Shown: positions 24,619 through 33,351, counted from the first letter of the stretch. The stretch: DNA of 64,000 nt from an uncultured Ruminococcus sp. (GCA_900538575.1 UPZA01000001.1:223487-287486), one strand, 5' to 3'. Notes: generated by a model from the letters alone, not told the origin. Translations and numbers: made by a program.

Positions 24619-26847
24619 TTAATTTAAATAAACCGTTCCCGCCGTAGGCTCGGAAAACCTAAGGGTGACGGTGTTTTCATTCGTATACTCTATATCGCAG
24701 AGAACAACCGCTCCGGTATCGTCTATGACCGTAACCGACGGCTTTTTGTTTAAGCTGTGAAGTATCACCCAGACCTTTGCTTGAGTATCTTGCGTATATT
24801 CTCCGCTTTTATCCTTTCCTTCCCTGTCATTGTTAATATACGGATAAAACCTAACGGCGCAGTCCTCCGGAAACGAAGCCGGAAAATATTCGCAATCATT
24901 AGAAATATATACGCTTTTAAGTATGGTTCCGGAAAAAGCATAATTTCCTATGCTCTTTACACGAGGCGGTATATATACGAAATGAAGTTGATTTTGCTGT
25001 GCAAACGCCCCGTCGTCTACCGATCTGACAGAATCGGCAAGCAATATGGACGAAACGCTTCCCGTGCATACAAATTTCTCCATATAGCAGTCTACCGTCA
25101 TAGTATAATCACCGATTTCATTGTAGGTATGGCTGTAAGACTTAGCCGGAGAATATTCCTCCGACGTACCGTCTCCCCACTCTACCACGCCTTTGCAAGT
25201 ACTCTCCGAATCTATTACCGGTATTCCGGCGGCTGCCGTTCCAATATAGCTGACAGTAGTTATACAACTGCTGAAGCTTTCAAATTTCGGCTCGTCAAAG
25301 CGCCCTCTTACCGCTATATAAGCGTTAGCTCTTGTATAGTCCTCGCTTATACTTTCTCCGTGTCCGTGGCTGCATTGTATGTAAAAATTAACAGTATAAG
25401 TTTTAATTTCCGAAGTATTGACAGGAAGGGATATATCAAGCGTATGCAGTCCCCTGCAAAGATACTGCTGAACCGCAATTTTAGTGTCGTATCCGTTAAT
25501 AGAATTATTTACAGTCACCGTGCCGGGCTGAATCATATCAATACATATCTGCCCCGTAATTTCTACCGGAGAACCGTATTCCTTAGGTTGAAAGCTGATA
25601 CGGCAGAGCCGTTTCTGATGAGTTCCGGCAAAAACCGGAGGAAGTCTGTAAATATACTGATTACGCAGATCGGTATAAATCGGAGTATCTCCTCCGCCTC
25701 CTGACGAGGTAGTATTTTTCCGGGATTTCGCCTGTATCATGCTGGCGTCGCTGGTTATTTTATGGGAGCCTCTGTAAGTCCAGTCGTTTTTTGTGACTAA
25801 TATTCGTACACCCTGCCCCGCTACGCCTCCCGTCAAAAGAATATGGTCGCCTGCGTCTATTGTGGGATCACCGAATATTTCCGCTTCCGCTCCGTAATAA
25901 GTCAGCATAAAAAGACGGTCGGCTATTTCCTTTAAATATTCCTCCACAACGTTAATTTCACTAAGCCGCAATATGGGATTGTCGTCAATGGCAAGCGTAT
26001 TTGCAGACGTGGATTCAGGCGGATATATATGCTTGTATTTGTCGCCTGTAAGTCCGGTCAGCGAAACGGAAACGGCGTCATAAAGTTTTTTATTCTTTAT
26101 GGCTGCGGATTTTCTTTGACTGCCGTTTATTATTCTTGCATAATCCGGATACGCCTCGGAATATCTGCGGTCAAAGTTAATGATTTCAAGCTCGCCTTTT
26201 CTGTTTATGACCGCGCATGCGCATAAAAGCTGCGTTATCATTGTCAGAACGTCGCGAAAAGTTTTAATATCCTTGTTGCACGGGGCGGCTGTCGCAAAAC
26301 CCATTGTCCTGCCGCCGTTGCTCATACCGGAAATATTGTATAAGCTTTCCTCCGATACGGCGACGCCGCAGTTATTGCCTATATGCCCGAGCCACAATGT
26401 AACCGGAATATCAAACACGGAACCGTCCCCGTACGGCGGAATAAAATCCTTGTCAAACTTGACCATATCGTCATAGCATACCAGCTTTGTAGTGCGGCTA
26501 TCCGGAACGCTTATTTCGGTAACGTTGAAAACTCCCATGGGAATCTCTTCAAAAGTACCGTCGGAAAGTCTTACGCAGCAAAAGGGGCGAATAACCGCCC
26601 CCTGATAATTCCCGCTGTCAATATTGTCGTCTAAAAGAGATACGCCGAATTCTCCTATGCATACGGCGCCCAGCTCGAAATCCGAGCCGCTTACGCACTT
26701 GCTTTTTACATAGGCAGTACCGCTTTTTATATTCTCGCTGCCTATTCTCCTTAAGCTTCCGCCGGGAAATGTAACCTGACAGTAAAAATCTGTAGTTCTG
26801 TCGGGACTGTTCAGAATCGCTCTGCATTCGTCGCTTACCTTATACAT
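24619..26847 (-). CDS. Tail tip/baseplate protein with PKD-like and BspA-type leucine-rich repeat regions
   Basis: 742 residues. The N-terminal 350 look like a siphophage tail-tip protein (MYKVSDECRAILNSPDRTTD start, then GVFNVTEISVPDSRTTKLVC). A glycine-rich linker (SSGGGGDTP) and beta-sandwich follow. A PKD-like repeat carries VEWGDGTSEEYSP and YNEIGDYTMTVDC. Next is an LRR_5/BspA-like segment (VRSVDDGAFAQQNQLHFVYI and VKSIGNYAFSGTILKSVYIS). The C-terminal 60 residues resemble the ends of the fibre proteins (AKVWVILHSLNKKPSVTVID). Probable adsorption apparatus; the repeat region could contact host surface glycans or proteins. Confidence 0.8.
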   Translation of the reverse strand: MYKVSDECRAILNSPDRTTDFYCQVTFPGGSLRRIGSENIKSGTAYVKSKCVSGSDFELGAVCIGEFGVSLLDDNIDSGNYQGAVIRPFCCVRLSDGTFEEIPMGVFNVTEISVPDSRTTKLVCYDDMVKFDKDFIPPYGDGSVFDIPVTLWLGHIGNNCGVAVSEESLYNISGMSNGGRTMGFATAAPCNKDIKTFRDVLTMITQLLCACAVINRKGELEIINFDRRYSEAYPDYARIINGSQRKSAAIKNKKLYDAVSVSLTGLTGDKYKHIYPPESTSANTLAIDDNPILRLSEINVVEEYLKEIADRLFMLTYYGAEAEIFGDPTIDAGDHILLTGGVAGQGVRILVTKNDWTYRGSHKITSDASMIQAKSRKNTTSSGGGGDTPIYTDLRNQYIYRLPPVFAGTHQKRLCRISFQPKEYGSPVEITGQICIDMIQPGTVTVNNSINGYDTKIAVQQYLCRGLHTLDISLPVNTSEIKTYTVNFYIQCSHGHGESISEDYTRANAYIAVRGRFDEPKFESFSSCITTVSYIGTAAAGIPVIDSESTCKGVVEWGDGTSEEYSPAKSYSHTYNEIGDYTMTVDCYMEKFVCTGSVSSILLADSVRSVDDGAFAQQNQLHFVYIPPRVKSIGNYAFSGTILKSVYISNDCEYFPASFPEDCAVRFYPYINNDREGKDKSGEYTQDTQAKVWVILHSLNKKPSVTVIDDTGAVVLCDIEYTNENTVTLRFSEPTAGTVYLN

Positions 26848-26856
26848 AAAACCTCC

Positions 26857-27219
26857 TTAATATTCGATAAAATTAACGCTGAATTCCCATTGAGCCGCAT
26901 TTTCCCCGTCAATATTTGTTATCAGATTAAGCGATCTGTCCCCTGCATACATAGTTACGTTTTCAGCATAATAACCGTTTGCAGGAAAGAAAAAGGTAAC
27001 GTTCAACGCCGGCGCTGAAATAGCGGAGGTAAGCGCCAGCAGCTCGTCTGTTGTAACCCTCCATGTCGCGTTTAGTTTTTTAACGCCGCCTCTTATACGT
27101 TCTCTTGACATATACCCCGATTCGCTTCTGCCGCTTTCAGAGCTGTCAAGATCGGAAGCCGTAACAGAATATGATACAGGCGGCGGCGTATTATAGCTCC
27201 CGATTTTAATTAAATTCAT
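26857..27219 (-). CDS. Distal tail-like protein
   Basis: 120 residues. MNLIKIGSYNTPPPVSYSVT begins a small beta-rich protein with YYAENVTMYAGDRSLNLITN near the end. It sits between tape measure and tail tip, the Dit position. Similar small DUF-type tail proteins occur in clostridial phages. Confidence 0.72.
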   Translation of the reverse strand: MNLIKIGSYNTPPPVSYSVTASDLDSSESGRSESGYMSRERIRGGVKKLNATWRVTTDELLALTSAISAPALNVTFFFPANGYYAENVTMYAGDRSLNLITNIDGENAAQWEFSVNFIEY

Positions 27220-27223
27220 CCCA

Positions 27224-28504
27224 TCACCTTCCGTTTGTTATAAATGAGTTTTTATTCATAAGCTGTATGATTACCTCCTCGAGCATACGCCCGTCAATAT
27301 TGAACTGCGCGACAAGGTCAAGCTGTCTGAGCAGCTCGTATATTTTCATCAGCAGTTCGTATATACGGTCGTTGCCGTTTCCGCCGCTTTGGGATATGAT
27401 TCCTTGCAGCTTTGACAGAGGCGAAATAACCTCCGGATCCGTCCGGGCGTTTTTGTTGTCTCCTACCATTGCAAGCGTCGGCTGATATGCAAGTCCGCCT
27501 TTGGCAAGATACGGAATTTGCGGAGGTGTAAGCTCTCCGAAGTCAAAACCGAAATGCATTCCCCCTATTCCCGGAACCCAATCGGGTATATCGAAACTTA
27601 TGGTATTCAGCGCACGAATTACAGCATTAACTGCTCCGACAATAGCTGAAAGCATGCCGTTAATCAAACCTATAACAGCATTTATAGGCGTTTTTATAAT
27701 TGATACCAGCGCGTCCCATACGCCTTTAAATATATTTTTGATACCTTCCCATGCTTTTCCCCAATCGCCGCTAAATACTCCGGAAACAAACTGTACCACA
27801 CCTTTTAATGCGGTTATAATACCACTAACGGCGTCGACAATGTTTCCTACCATTTTACCCACAGTATCTACAATTGTATTAAAAACCTTTGATACAGGAG
27901 GACCGAAAACATTAACTAACCAATTCACAACAGGAGATATAAACTTATTATAAATTTCGAAAGCGCCGTTTACAAATTCTCCCACAAAATCAAGGAAATT
28001 ATCGACAAGCGGTTTAAGATGATCAGTCCATAATTCATCCACAACCCTCATGATATTATCCCAAATCGGCTTTAAAATGCTACCCCATATATTTTGCAGC
28101 GTATCGCCCGTTTTTCTTATAGCTGTCCTAAAATTACTAAATATGGGCGCTCCCCATTTCGCCCAGAAGTCTGACATGGACTGCAAAAGACCCTCCCACA
28201 CTTTAGAAATCAGCGTAAGCGCAGGTGTTACCCCTTCGGACCACAGGGTATCAAAGATTTCTTTTATTTCTGTGAAAAGCGTTCCGAGAGTATTCCAGCA
28301 CTCCGTCGCAAACTGTGTTATAACGGGAAGACCTAAAATTATAAAGTTTTGGAGCATAGGGAAAACCGCAAGATTCCATATATCTGAAAACACCGTATTA
28401 AACGTGTCAAATAAACCGTTTATAATTATTCCAAGATTCGAAAAAACCGCCTGTAAATAAATAGTAAAGTCTCCGGCAAAATACGCTTTCAGAGGCTCCC
28501 CCAA
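27224..28504 (-). CDS. Tape measure protein, C-terminal part (split by frameshift)
   Basis: 426 residues with long amphipathic and hydrophobic helices (VFSDIWNLAVFPMLQNFIIL and many WxxxxxP repeats), typical of the C-terminal half of tail tape measures. The frame continues upstream as ADIKSLGEPLKAYFAGDF. One missing base near 28515 (the TT of ATATTGCTG) separates it from the N-terminal part. Either the prophage tail gene is broken or the base call is wrong. Confidence 0.82.
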   Translation of the reverse strand: MGEPLKAYFAGDFTIYLQAVFSNLGIIINGLFDTFNTVFSDIWNLAVFPMLQNFIILGLPVITQFATECWNTLGTLFTEIKEIFDTLWSEGVTPALTLISKVWEGLLQSMSDFWAKWGAPIFSNFRTAIRKTGDTLQNIWGSILKPIWDNIMRVVDELWTDHLKPLVDNFLDFVGEFVNGAFEIYNKFISPVVNWLVNVFGPPVSKVFNTIVDTVGKMVGNIVDAVSGIITALKGVVQFVSGVFSGDWGKAWEGIKNIFKGVWDALVSIIKTPINAVIGLINGMLSAIVGAVNAVIRALNTISFDIPDWVPGIGGMHFGFDFGELTPPQIPYLAKGGLAYQPTLAMVGDNKNARTDPEVISPLSKLQGIISQSGGNGNDRIYELLMKIYELLRQLDLVAQFNIDGRMLEEVIIQLMNKNSFITNGR

Positions 28505-30039
28505 TGACTTAATATCAGCAATATTCCTTCTAATGTCTGCATTAGTGTAGTTGCGTTCTTTGATAAACCGTCAAATATTCCCGAAAATATAGGGGCAAAG
28601 TTTACAGTTCCCCATTTCTTAAGCGACCCAAAAACCTTTTTAAAATGATTTCCCGCAGAATTTATAACGCCTCTGAATTTTTTCCCCATATTTTCAGCCA
28701 TACTGTCAACGGCGCTGTTCGCCTCGTTGATACCGCTTAAATCAATACTGCCGGAACCAGCTCCGACATCTGAAGCCGTACTGTCTTCGGAATCGCCGAA
28801 GCTTAACGTGTTTATCTCGTCAAAACCGGCTAAAGCTTTTTTGGCTTTCTTAGCCGCCGTTACCGCTTCGTCTCCGGCGTCGGCTATTCCCGCGCCCAAC
28901 GACGCCGCTTCTGTGGTACCGCCCGACAACGCCGATTCTATACCGTCCTTATTCATAAGTCCGTTAGTGAAGCTTTTAAACGCGTTAGCCACTGTTTGCA
29001 GTTTGCCGAGAAGCATATTTAATCCCTTTAAAATGGGAGTAAAAACGTTTATAAAGCCCTGCCCAAGCGTCGCCTTTAAGCTTTCAAACCGTAGGCTTAG
29101 TACCCTTGTTTGGTTTGCCCAACTGTCCTGAGTACGGGCGAAGTCGCCTTGAGCGTCAGACAGCGACGACATGACATATCGGTACCTCAGCATAAGCTTC
29201 TCCTGTTCCGTCATGTTCTTGGTGGTCTTGCCGAAGCCGTTGTTCAAGGCATAATTATCAAGTGCGGTCTGCGTCATAACGACGCCTAAGTCTTTAAGCG
29301 TTTCCGTTTCGCCCGTCCATATTGATTTGAGCTTTGTATACGCTTCATCAGCCGAAAGATTGAAAAACGACGCAACGTCTCCGGTAAGCCCTGTAACGGC
29401 CGTAGACATTTCGTATGCGGCCGATTCTGAAAGTCCCATAGCCTTTGACATTGCGCCGAACGTTCCCGCATACTTCTTGGCGGCGGTTTCTGACAGTCCG
29501 AACTGGGTTATTGCGGTTTGAGCGAAGCTGTTAATCCCCGAGCTCATAGACTTAAAGGTTACGTCTACAACGTTTTGTACCTCCGCAAGGTCGGAGCCTA
29601 AGGAAAGACAGGATTTCGAAAAGTCAATCACCTTTTTTAATGAAAAGGCAGATACGGCGAGTACAGCAATTTTCTTAAACGCCGTTGAAAAATTAGACGT
29701 CATTGCTTCAGCAGTGCTTTTAGATTCATTTTTTATAATTTTTAATCCTTTTTTAACACTTTTACTGCCGTTATTACTGTGATAGTCAACATCTTTCCAC
29801 GCCTTTGCCATTGCTTCACTTGCCGACATTCCTTGTTTTTTATATTCTGCCGCTAATTTGCCAACTTGAGACCTTGCCGATTCAAAGCTAATTCCGATAG
29901 TTTTGACCGCTGTTTCCGAATCTTTTGAAACAGAACTAAAAAAGTTTTTAACCGAAGTTTTAGCGGAAGAAATGCCTTTAGTAAAAGCAGTAGGATCAAT
30001 ATTTAGTCCTAAATTTATGCTACCCACATTAGTTCCCAA
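28489..30039 (-). CDS. Tail tape measure protein, N-terminal part (split by frameshift)
   Basis: 516 residues: GLNIDPTAFTKGISSAKTSV start, a conserved phage TMP core (DVTFKSMSSGINSFAQTAIT, LTGDVASFFNLSADEAYTKL) and a low-complexity stretch before the frame ends at 28489. The two parts together make about 940 residues, a plausible length for a siphophage tail of about 140 nm. The protein sets tail length and may aid DNA entry. Confidence 0.88.
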   Translation of the reverse strand: MGTNVGSINLGLNIDPTAFTKGISSAKTSVKNFFSSVSKDSETAVKTIGISFESARSQVGKLAAEYKKQGMSASEAMAKAWKDVDYHSNNGSKSVKKGLKIIKNESKSTAEAMTSNFSTAFKKIAVLAVSAFSLKKVIDFSKSCLSLGSDLAEVQNVVDVTFKSMSSGINSFAQTAITQFGLSETAAKKYAGTFGAMSKAMGLSESAAYEMSTAVTGLTGDVASFFNLSADEAYTKLKSIWTGETETLKDLGVVMTQTALDNYALNNGFGKTTKNMTEQEKLMLRYRYVMSSLSDAQGDFARTQDSWANQTRVLSLRFESLKATLGQGFINVFTPILKGLNMLLGKLQTVANAFKSFTNGLMNKDGIESALSGGTTEAASLGAGIADAGDEAVTAAKKAKKALAGFDEINTLSFGDSEDSTASDVGAGSGSIDLSGINEANSAVDSMAENMGKKFRGVINSAGNHFKKVFGSLKKWGTVNFAPIFSGIFDGLSKNATTLMQTLEGILLILSHWGSL

Positions 30040-30054
30040 TCAGATACCTCCTTT

Positions 30055-30432
30055 CTATTTAGAAAAGGCCGCTTTTGCCATTTCCTGAAAACTGGCCCAG
30101 TACTTAGCATAAGTTCCTTTGTCCATTTTTCTTTGCTTTGATTTTCTCTTTTGCCAATCGGAGCGTATTTTCTTTTGCTCCTTATTAAATCCCTTTATAA
30201 TTTTCGGGTCCTTTTCAGAACGTATTGAAACGATCTGCCCCAGCGGAGTGTCCGGCATGATACCGGACAGTAAAGCGCAGAATTCAGGCCAGGACATGTT
30301 TTCCTCATTTCTCAGTCGTATGTTATACTGAGCGGCAAACGACGCTTCTATAAGCTCCCAATCGTCAAATAAGTCGTACCAATATTCTGTTTTATTATTG
30401 AAATCGTTTCTGGCTTTCCTCAAACTCTTCAA
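30055..30432 (-). CDS. Gp15-like tail assembly chaperone
   Basis: 125 residues ending in a basic helix (KRKSKQRKMDKGTYAKYWAS). YWYDLFDDWELIEASFAAQY matches the bacteriophage Gp15 family found just before tape measures. It overlaps the previous gene by 38 nt in the +1 frame with no ATG in the overlap (TTG only). It may be made by frameshifting from the upstream gene, as for G/GT pairs of long-tailed phages. Confidence 0.78.
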   Translation of the reverse strand: MKSLRKARNDFNNKTEYWYDLFDDWELIEASFAAQYNIRLRNEENMSWPEFCALLSGIMPDTPLGQIVSIRSEKDPKIIKGFNKEQKKIRSDWQKRKSKQRKMDKGTYAKYWASFQEMAKAAFSK

Positions 30433-30730
30433 GCGTCTGACCGGAGCACGCGGCCATTACTGCGTTGAATATCGTCTTATACTCCGGCAAAGGAAGATCA
30501 AGACTATTAATCTCGTCGACAGTTTTCGAATTTGTAAGCGTTCTCAGAACGGTATCCATGAATTTAAACTCATCGGCTTTTTTGCCGCTTTTTTCAGCGT
30601 TTTCCGATTCCGCTATCATTGCTTGAACTGTAAGCACATTGCTTTTTCTGTTGTTTACAGAAACAATAAGGTTTTCGCTTATCTTAATAACGGGAAGCTC
30701 GTTTGTAATTTTTTTTGAAATATCAATCAT
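30395..30730 (-). CDS. Tail assembly chaperone (G-like)
   Basis: 111 residues: a beta-rich N-terminus (ELPVIKISENLIVSVNNRKS) and a helical end (TIFNAVMAACSGQTLEEFEE). Position between tail tube and Gp15/tape measure fits the G protein of the tail chaperone pair. Confidence 0.72.
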   Translation of the reverse strand: MIDISKKITNELPVIKISENLIVSVNNRKSNVLTVQAMIAESENAEKSGKKADEFKFMDTVLRTLTNSKTVDEINSLDLPLPEYKTIFNAVMAACSGQTLEEFEESQKRFQ

Positions 30731-30762
30731 TTTTATTTACCTCTTTCTTAAATTTAAGCATG

Positions 30763-30790
30763 AAAAAAGCGTTCCTCTACGAAACGCTTG
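30763..30790 (-). terminator. Terminator hairpin before the tail chaperone gene
   Basis: Minus-strand AAGCGTT TCGTAGAGG AACGCTT followed by TTTT, then AGAAAGAGGT before the chaperone start. The sequence around it resembles the hairpins at 21826 and 24290, so the flank belongs to the repeated module. Confidence 0.65.
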
Positions 30791-30815
30791 ACTTTTTATT
30801 AAATTGTGGTATAAT
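30788..30815 (+). promoter_or_regulatory. Convergent promoter of toxin module 3 (antisense RNA)
   Basis: TTGACT (30788-30793), 16-base spacer, TATAAT (30810-30815) on the plus strand. Confidence 0.7.
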
Positions 30816-30821
30816 AATAAA

Positions 30822-30910
30822 TGAAAAGGGGCGTCTGCGATAAGCGGTTCACCTCCGAATACAGCGTAAATAATAATCGCCCTATGTAGGAGTGGGGCGG
30901 TTATTTTCTT
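30822..30910 (+). ncRNA. Predicted antisense RNA of module 3
   Basis: An RNA starting near 30822 on the plus strand would overlap the 3' end of the toxin mRNA, where GGCGTCTGCGATAAGCGGTT can also pair with the toxin mRNA 5' leader. The end is unknown. Confidence 0.45.
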
Positions 30911-30981
30911 TTATTATTGTTACCAAGCTTAACTATTTCAATAATTACAAGTAATAAAGTAAGTATTTCCATTATGCCCAT
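30901..30981 (-). CDS. Small hydrophobic peptide, type I toxin-like (module 3)
   Basis: 26 residues: MGIMEILTLLLVIIEIVKLG, then NNNKRK. This is the clearest holin-like toxin match of the three (one helix, Lys/Arg tail). The SD in TGGAGGTGAG is closed by the hairpin CCTCCA-GTAT-TGGAGG. The 5' leader shares ACGGTAGGCGGT with modules 1 and 2. Here the toxin runs with the late operon, in the opposite orientation to the other two modules. Confidence 0.75.
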   Translation of the reverse strand: MGIMEILTLLLVIIEIVKLGNNNKRK

Positions 30982-31050
30982 AGTAACTCACCTCCAATAC
31001 TGGAGGAAGAATTGAACCGCCTACCGTTTTATGCAGACACCCGCACGGTT

Positions 31051-31079
31051 ATTATACCACAGGTGTCTTTTTTTGTCAA
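31051..31079 (-). promoter_or_regulatory. Promoter of toxin module 3
   Basis: Minus-strand TTGACA (31079-31074), 17-base spacer, TATAAT (31056-31051): full consensus, directly after the tail tube stop codon. Confidence 0.8.
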
Positions 31080-31080
31080 T

Positions 31081-31563
31081 TTATACCGAAGCCGATCCCT
31101 TTATATACTCCGGCTTTCCGTGACTTAAAATTTCAAACTCCATAGCGTCTATTGCCGTACTGTCGCCGCCGAGAGACGTTACATTAACAACGCACGGAAT
31201 CCCCAGCTCGTCGCCGTTGGGGAAAATTATATCAAAAAACGAATAACAATCGTTGCCCGTTTTCATAAATAAGCCGGCTATATAATCGTTCCCCGGGTCG
31301 CCGCTGTTTCTTTTCGCGGTCATTGAAATGGTAATGGATTTAGCTGTTACAAGTCTTTTAGTCCAACCTTCACCGTCCATCGGATTCCATTCCTCGACTC
31401 CTCCGTCAATGCTTATGGAAAGCCCTTCGGCGTCGCTTATGGTTTTAGGGCTTTTAGGCATTGCCTGACCGTCCGTGAAATTTAACCCCGCCGTATCTAT
31501 TCTAAAGGCAATATCATAATTTGCGTGAACTCCGGAGGTATATTTAACTGATTCTCCAGCCAT
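31081..31563 (-). CDS. Major tail tube protein
   Basis: 160 residues from the ATG at 31563 (MAGESVKYTSGVHANYDIAF). Features are a beta-rich fold, GGVEEWNPMDGEGWTKRLVT and DFEILSHGKPEYIKGSASV-like ending. The SIDGGVEEWNPMDGEGW pattern is typical of TP901-1/XkdM-like tube proteins. It follows the tail completion gene. Confidence 0.82.
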   Translation of the reverse strand: MAGESVKYTSGVHANYDIAFRIDTAGLNFTDGQAMPKSPKTISDAEGLSISIDGGVEEWNPMDGEGWTKRLVTAKSITISMTAKRNSGDPGNDYIAGLFMKTGNDCYSFFDIIFPNGDELGIPCVVNVTSLGGDSTAIDAMEFEILSHGKPEYIKGSASV

Positions 31564-31568
31564 ATTAA

Positions 31569-31976
31569 TCATTCCTTCCTTTCATAATAAAAATCGCATT
31601 CAATTACATATTCATATATACCGTTTTCATCCGTATCAACCGATACAGGCTCATCGAGCAACAGCATTACGAACAGTATTCTGTTTCCGTTTATTACCGA
31701 ATTTCTCGTACTGTAAAGCTCATTCCACAGCCGCTGAGCGGCGCGCTCTGTTTCACGCTGGCTTTTATTCCAATGGCAAAGCAGAGAAACGGACCTTACG
31801 CCATAGCTGCTGTTTTTCAATCCTCCCACCGGTATATTCGGCGGACGAGAACGTTTCAGATTATAAACTCCTATACTCTTGAAGTTCTTATCCGGCATTT
31901 TGCCGCTGTAAACCTTTTCGTCGTCAGTTATTCCCATTGTTCCGATAAAATCGCGTATATCGGACAGATAAAGCAT
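31569..31976 (-). CDS. Tail terminator/completion-like protein
   Basis: 135 residues (MLYLSDIRDFIGTMGITDDE start, VSVDTDENGIYEYVIECDFY end), matching the minor-capsid/tail-completion proteins placed just before the tube gene in clostridial siphophages. The stop is 6 nt from the tail tube start. Confidence 0.68.
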   Translation of the reverse strand: MLYLSDIRDFIGTMGITDDEKVYSGKMPDKNFKSIGVYNLKRSRPPNIPVGGLKNSSYGVRSVSLLCHWNKSQRETERAAQRLWNELYSTRNSVINGNRILFVMLLLDEPVSVDTDENGIYEYVIECDFYYERKE

Positions 31977-31977
31977 T

Positions 31978-32403
31978 TCATACCCCCGTTTCCCGTTTAT
32001 AAAATTGCTTAAACGCCGCCCTGACCTTTAAATTCTTTTTCCCTCCGTCCTTGTAAGGCTCAAACCATTTTCCGCCGGCATAGGGATTTTCGCCCTTATC
32101 AAAATTATATTCAGGGTGAAAATACAGCCGTCGGGCGTAGGGTCCCTCAACGCAGACGAATACCTTACCTATTTTACTTTGTGTCGAATCGATAAAATGC
32201 TTTTCGTTCTGTAATGTTCCGGCGGTTGTCTTGCCCGCCGCTTTTTCTTTTTCCGTCGGCACGTCGAACGGTATCGTCTGCGATTGCACAACATCGGTGT
32301 GGATAAATTCGGCAGTTTTTTCAAGAGCCGTTATCTGCGCGCGTTCAAGCTGTTTAATAGCTGTTTCATTCAGCTTTATATTACAGCTTACATTTTTTTG
32401 CAT
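31978..32403 (-). CDS. HK97 gp10-like/minor capsid protein
   Basis: 141 residues: MQKNVSCNIKLNETAIKQLE start and GPYARRLYFHPEYNFDKGEN motif, seen in phage minor capsid proteins of the head-tail joining set. One nt separates it from the next gene. Confidence 0.72.
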   Translation of the reverse strand: MQKNVSCNIKLNETAIKQLERAQITALEKTAEFIHTDVVQSQTIPFDVPTEKEKAAGKTTAGTLQNEKHFIDSTQSKIGKVFVCVEGPYARRLYFHPEYNFDKGENPYAGGKWFEPYKDGGKKNLKVRAAFKQFYKRETGV

Positions 32404-32741
32404 TATATCAGATCCAATCTTGTATAATTTACGGAGCCGTCAGGATTTCTCGCCTTTTGTCCTTTAAAAATACGCCTTAAACTTCCGTTTACCGTTACCG
32501 TACCGCCTGTTATATTCGGTATTTCAGGCGCTATATCGCCGGTGAAAAGAACTGTACCGGAAAGTTGTATAAGCTTTTTTTCAGCGGTGAGAATTGTTTG
32601 GCCGCTATCCTGATAATTGCACATTTCTTTTATAACAACGCTTTTATTCGGCTCTCCGTATTTATTAAGCCCTTCCTGTTCTATTTCAACGATAACGGGA
32701 GTTCTGCACAGTCTTTTCGGCACAAGACACGGATATTTCAA
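32403..32741 (-). CDS. Head closure/minor capsid protein
   Basis: 112 residues from the TTG at 32741, chosen because GAGGTG sits 6 nt upstream; an ATG at 32768 lies inside the preceding gene. The beta-rich sequence (CNYQDSGQTILTAEKKLIQL) and position fit a head-closure protein. It ends exactly at the start of the gp10-like gene. Confidence 0.65.
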   Translation of the reverse strand: MKYPCLVPKRLCRTPVIVEIEQEGLNKYGEPNKSVVIKEMCNYQDSGQTILTAEKKLIQLSGTVLFTGDIAPEIPNITGGTVTVNGSLRRIFKGQKARNPDGSVNYTRLDLI

Positions 32742-32746
32742 TTTAA

Positions 32747-33124
32747 TCACCTCATTAATCTGCAGCACAGACCTGTCTGGGACAGCAGCGCGTAAACATC
32801 GCTCCTTATTGCTACCCCTTTATCCGTGTAAACGTTCCACGAGCTTCCAAACTGAGCCGATACCCCGTTGATACTATAGCCGGAAAGTATACTACCGATT
32901 TCGTCGGCATTTTCATATTCAAAATCCGCTTGCAGACAAACCACTTCGCGGATAATGTTCTGCTGAAAAGGCGTAAGCTCAGAAAATCCCCGGCCCACTA
33001 TCCTGTTGTAGGTCAGGGAATCAACGTGTCTTGACGCAAAACCGAGGTATTTATTACGAGATTCTTCCGGTATTGTCGTACCGCCGTAGACGTCGGCATA
33101 ATATGCGCTGTCTGCGTACATCAT
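32747..33124 (-). CDS. Head-tail connector (gp6-like)
   Basis: 125 residues: YADVYGGTTIPEESRNKYLG and FASRHVDSLTYNRIVGRGFS, the small all-helical adaptor that follows capsid genes. It overlaps the upstream gene by 4 nt. Confidence 0.75.
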   Translation of the reverse strand: MMYADSAYYADVYGGTTIPEESRNKYLGFASRHVDSLTYNRIVGRGFSELTPFQQNIIREVVCLQADFEYENADEIGSILSGYSINGVSAQFGSSWNVYTDKGVAIRSDVYALLSQTGLCCRLMR

Positions 33125-33339
33125 TTGTTTTCCTTTTTAGGCGGCTTCGTTTCACGTTCGGTTTTCAGCTTTTCAAGCTCTGATCTTACCTTTTCATATT
33201 CGCTGAACGGTACGCTTTTGCCTTTGCCGTAGGAAACTATATTTCCGTCTTCGTCTTGTATATCAAAGCCGCGGCTTATGTACGACTGCTTTTCCTGTTC
33301 GGTTATATCGTATACCTTGTTTCCTTTTATCGCTTTCAT
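33121..33339 (-). CDS. Small head-associated protein
   Basis: 72 residues with a charged helical C-terminus (YEKVRSELEKLKTERETKPP). No family assigned. It sits between capsid and connector, where small head-decoration or fibre proteins are common. Confidence 0.62.
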   Translation of the reverse strand: MKAIKGNKVYDITEQEKQSYISRGFDIQDEDGNIVSYGKGKSVPFSEYEKVRSELEKLKTERETKPPKKENK

Positions 33340-33351
33340 TTTATCATCTCC

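Noticed and set aside
24757..25704. A 315-codon plus-strand open frame
   Set aside because: Antisense to the well-supported tail-tip gene; the composition is basic and irregular with no ribosome site.
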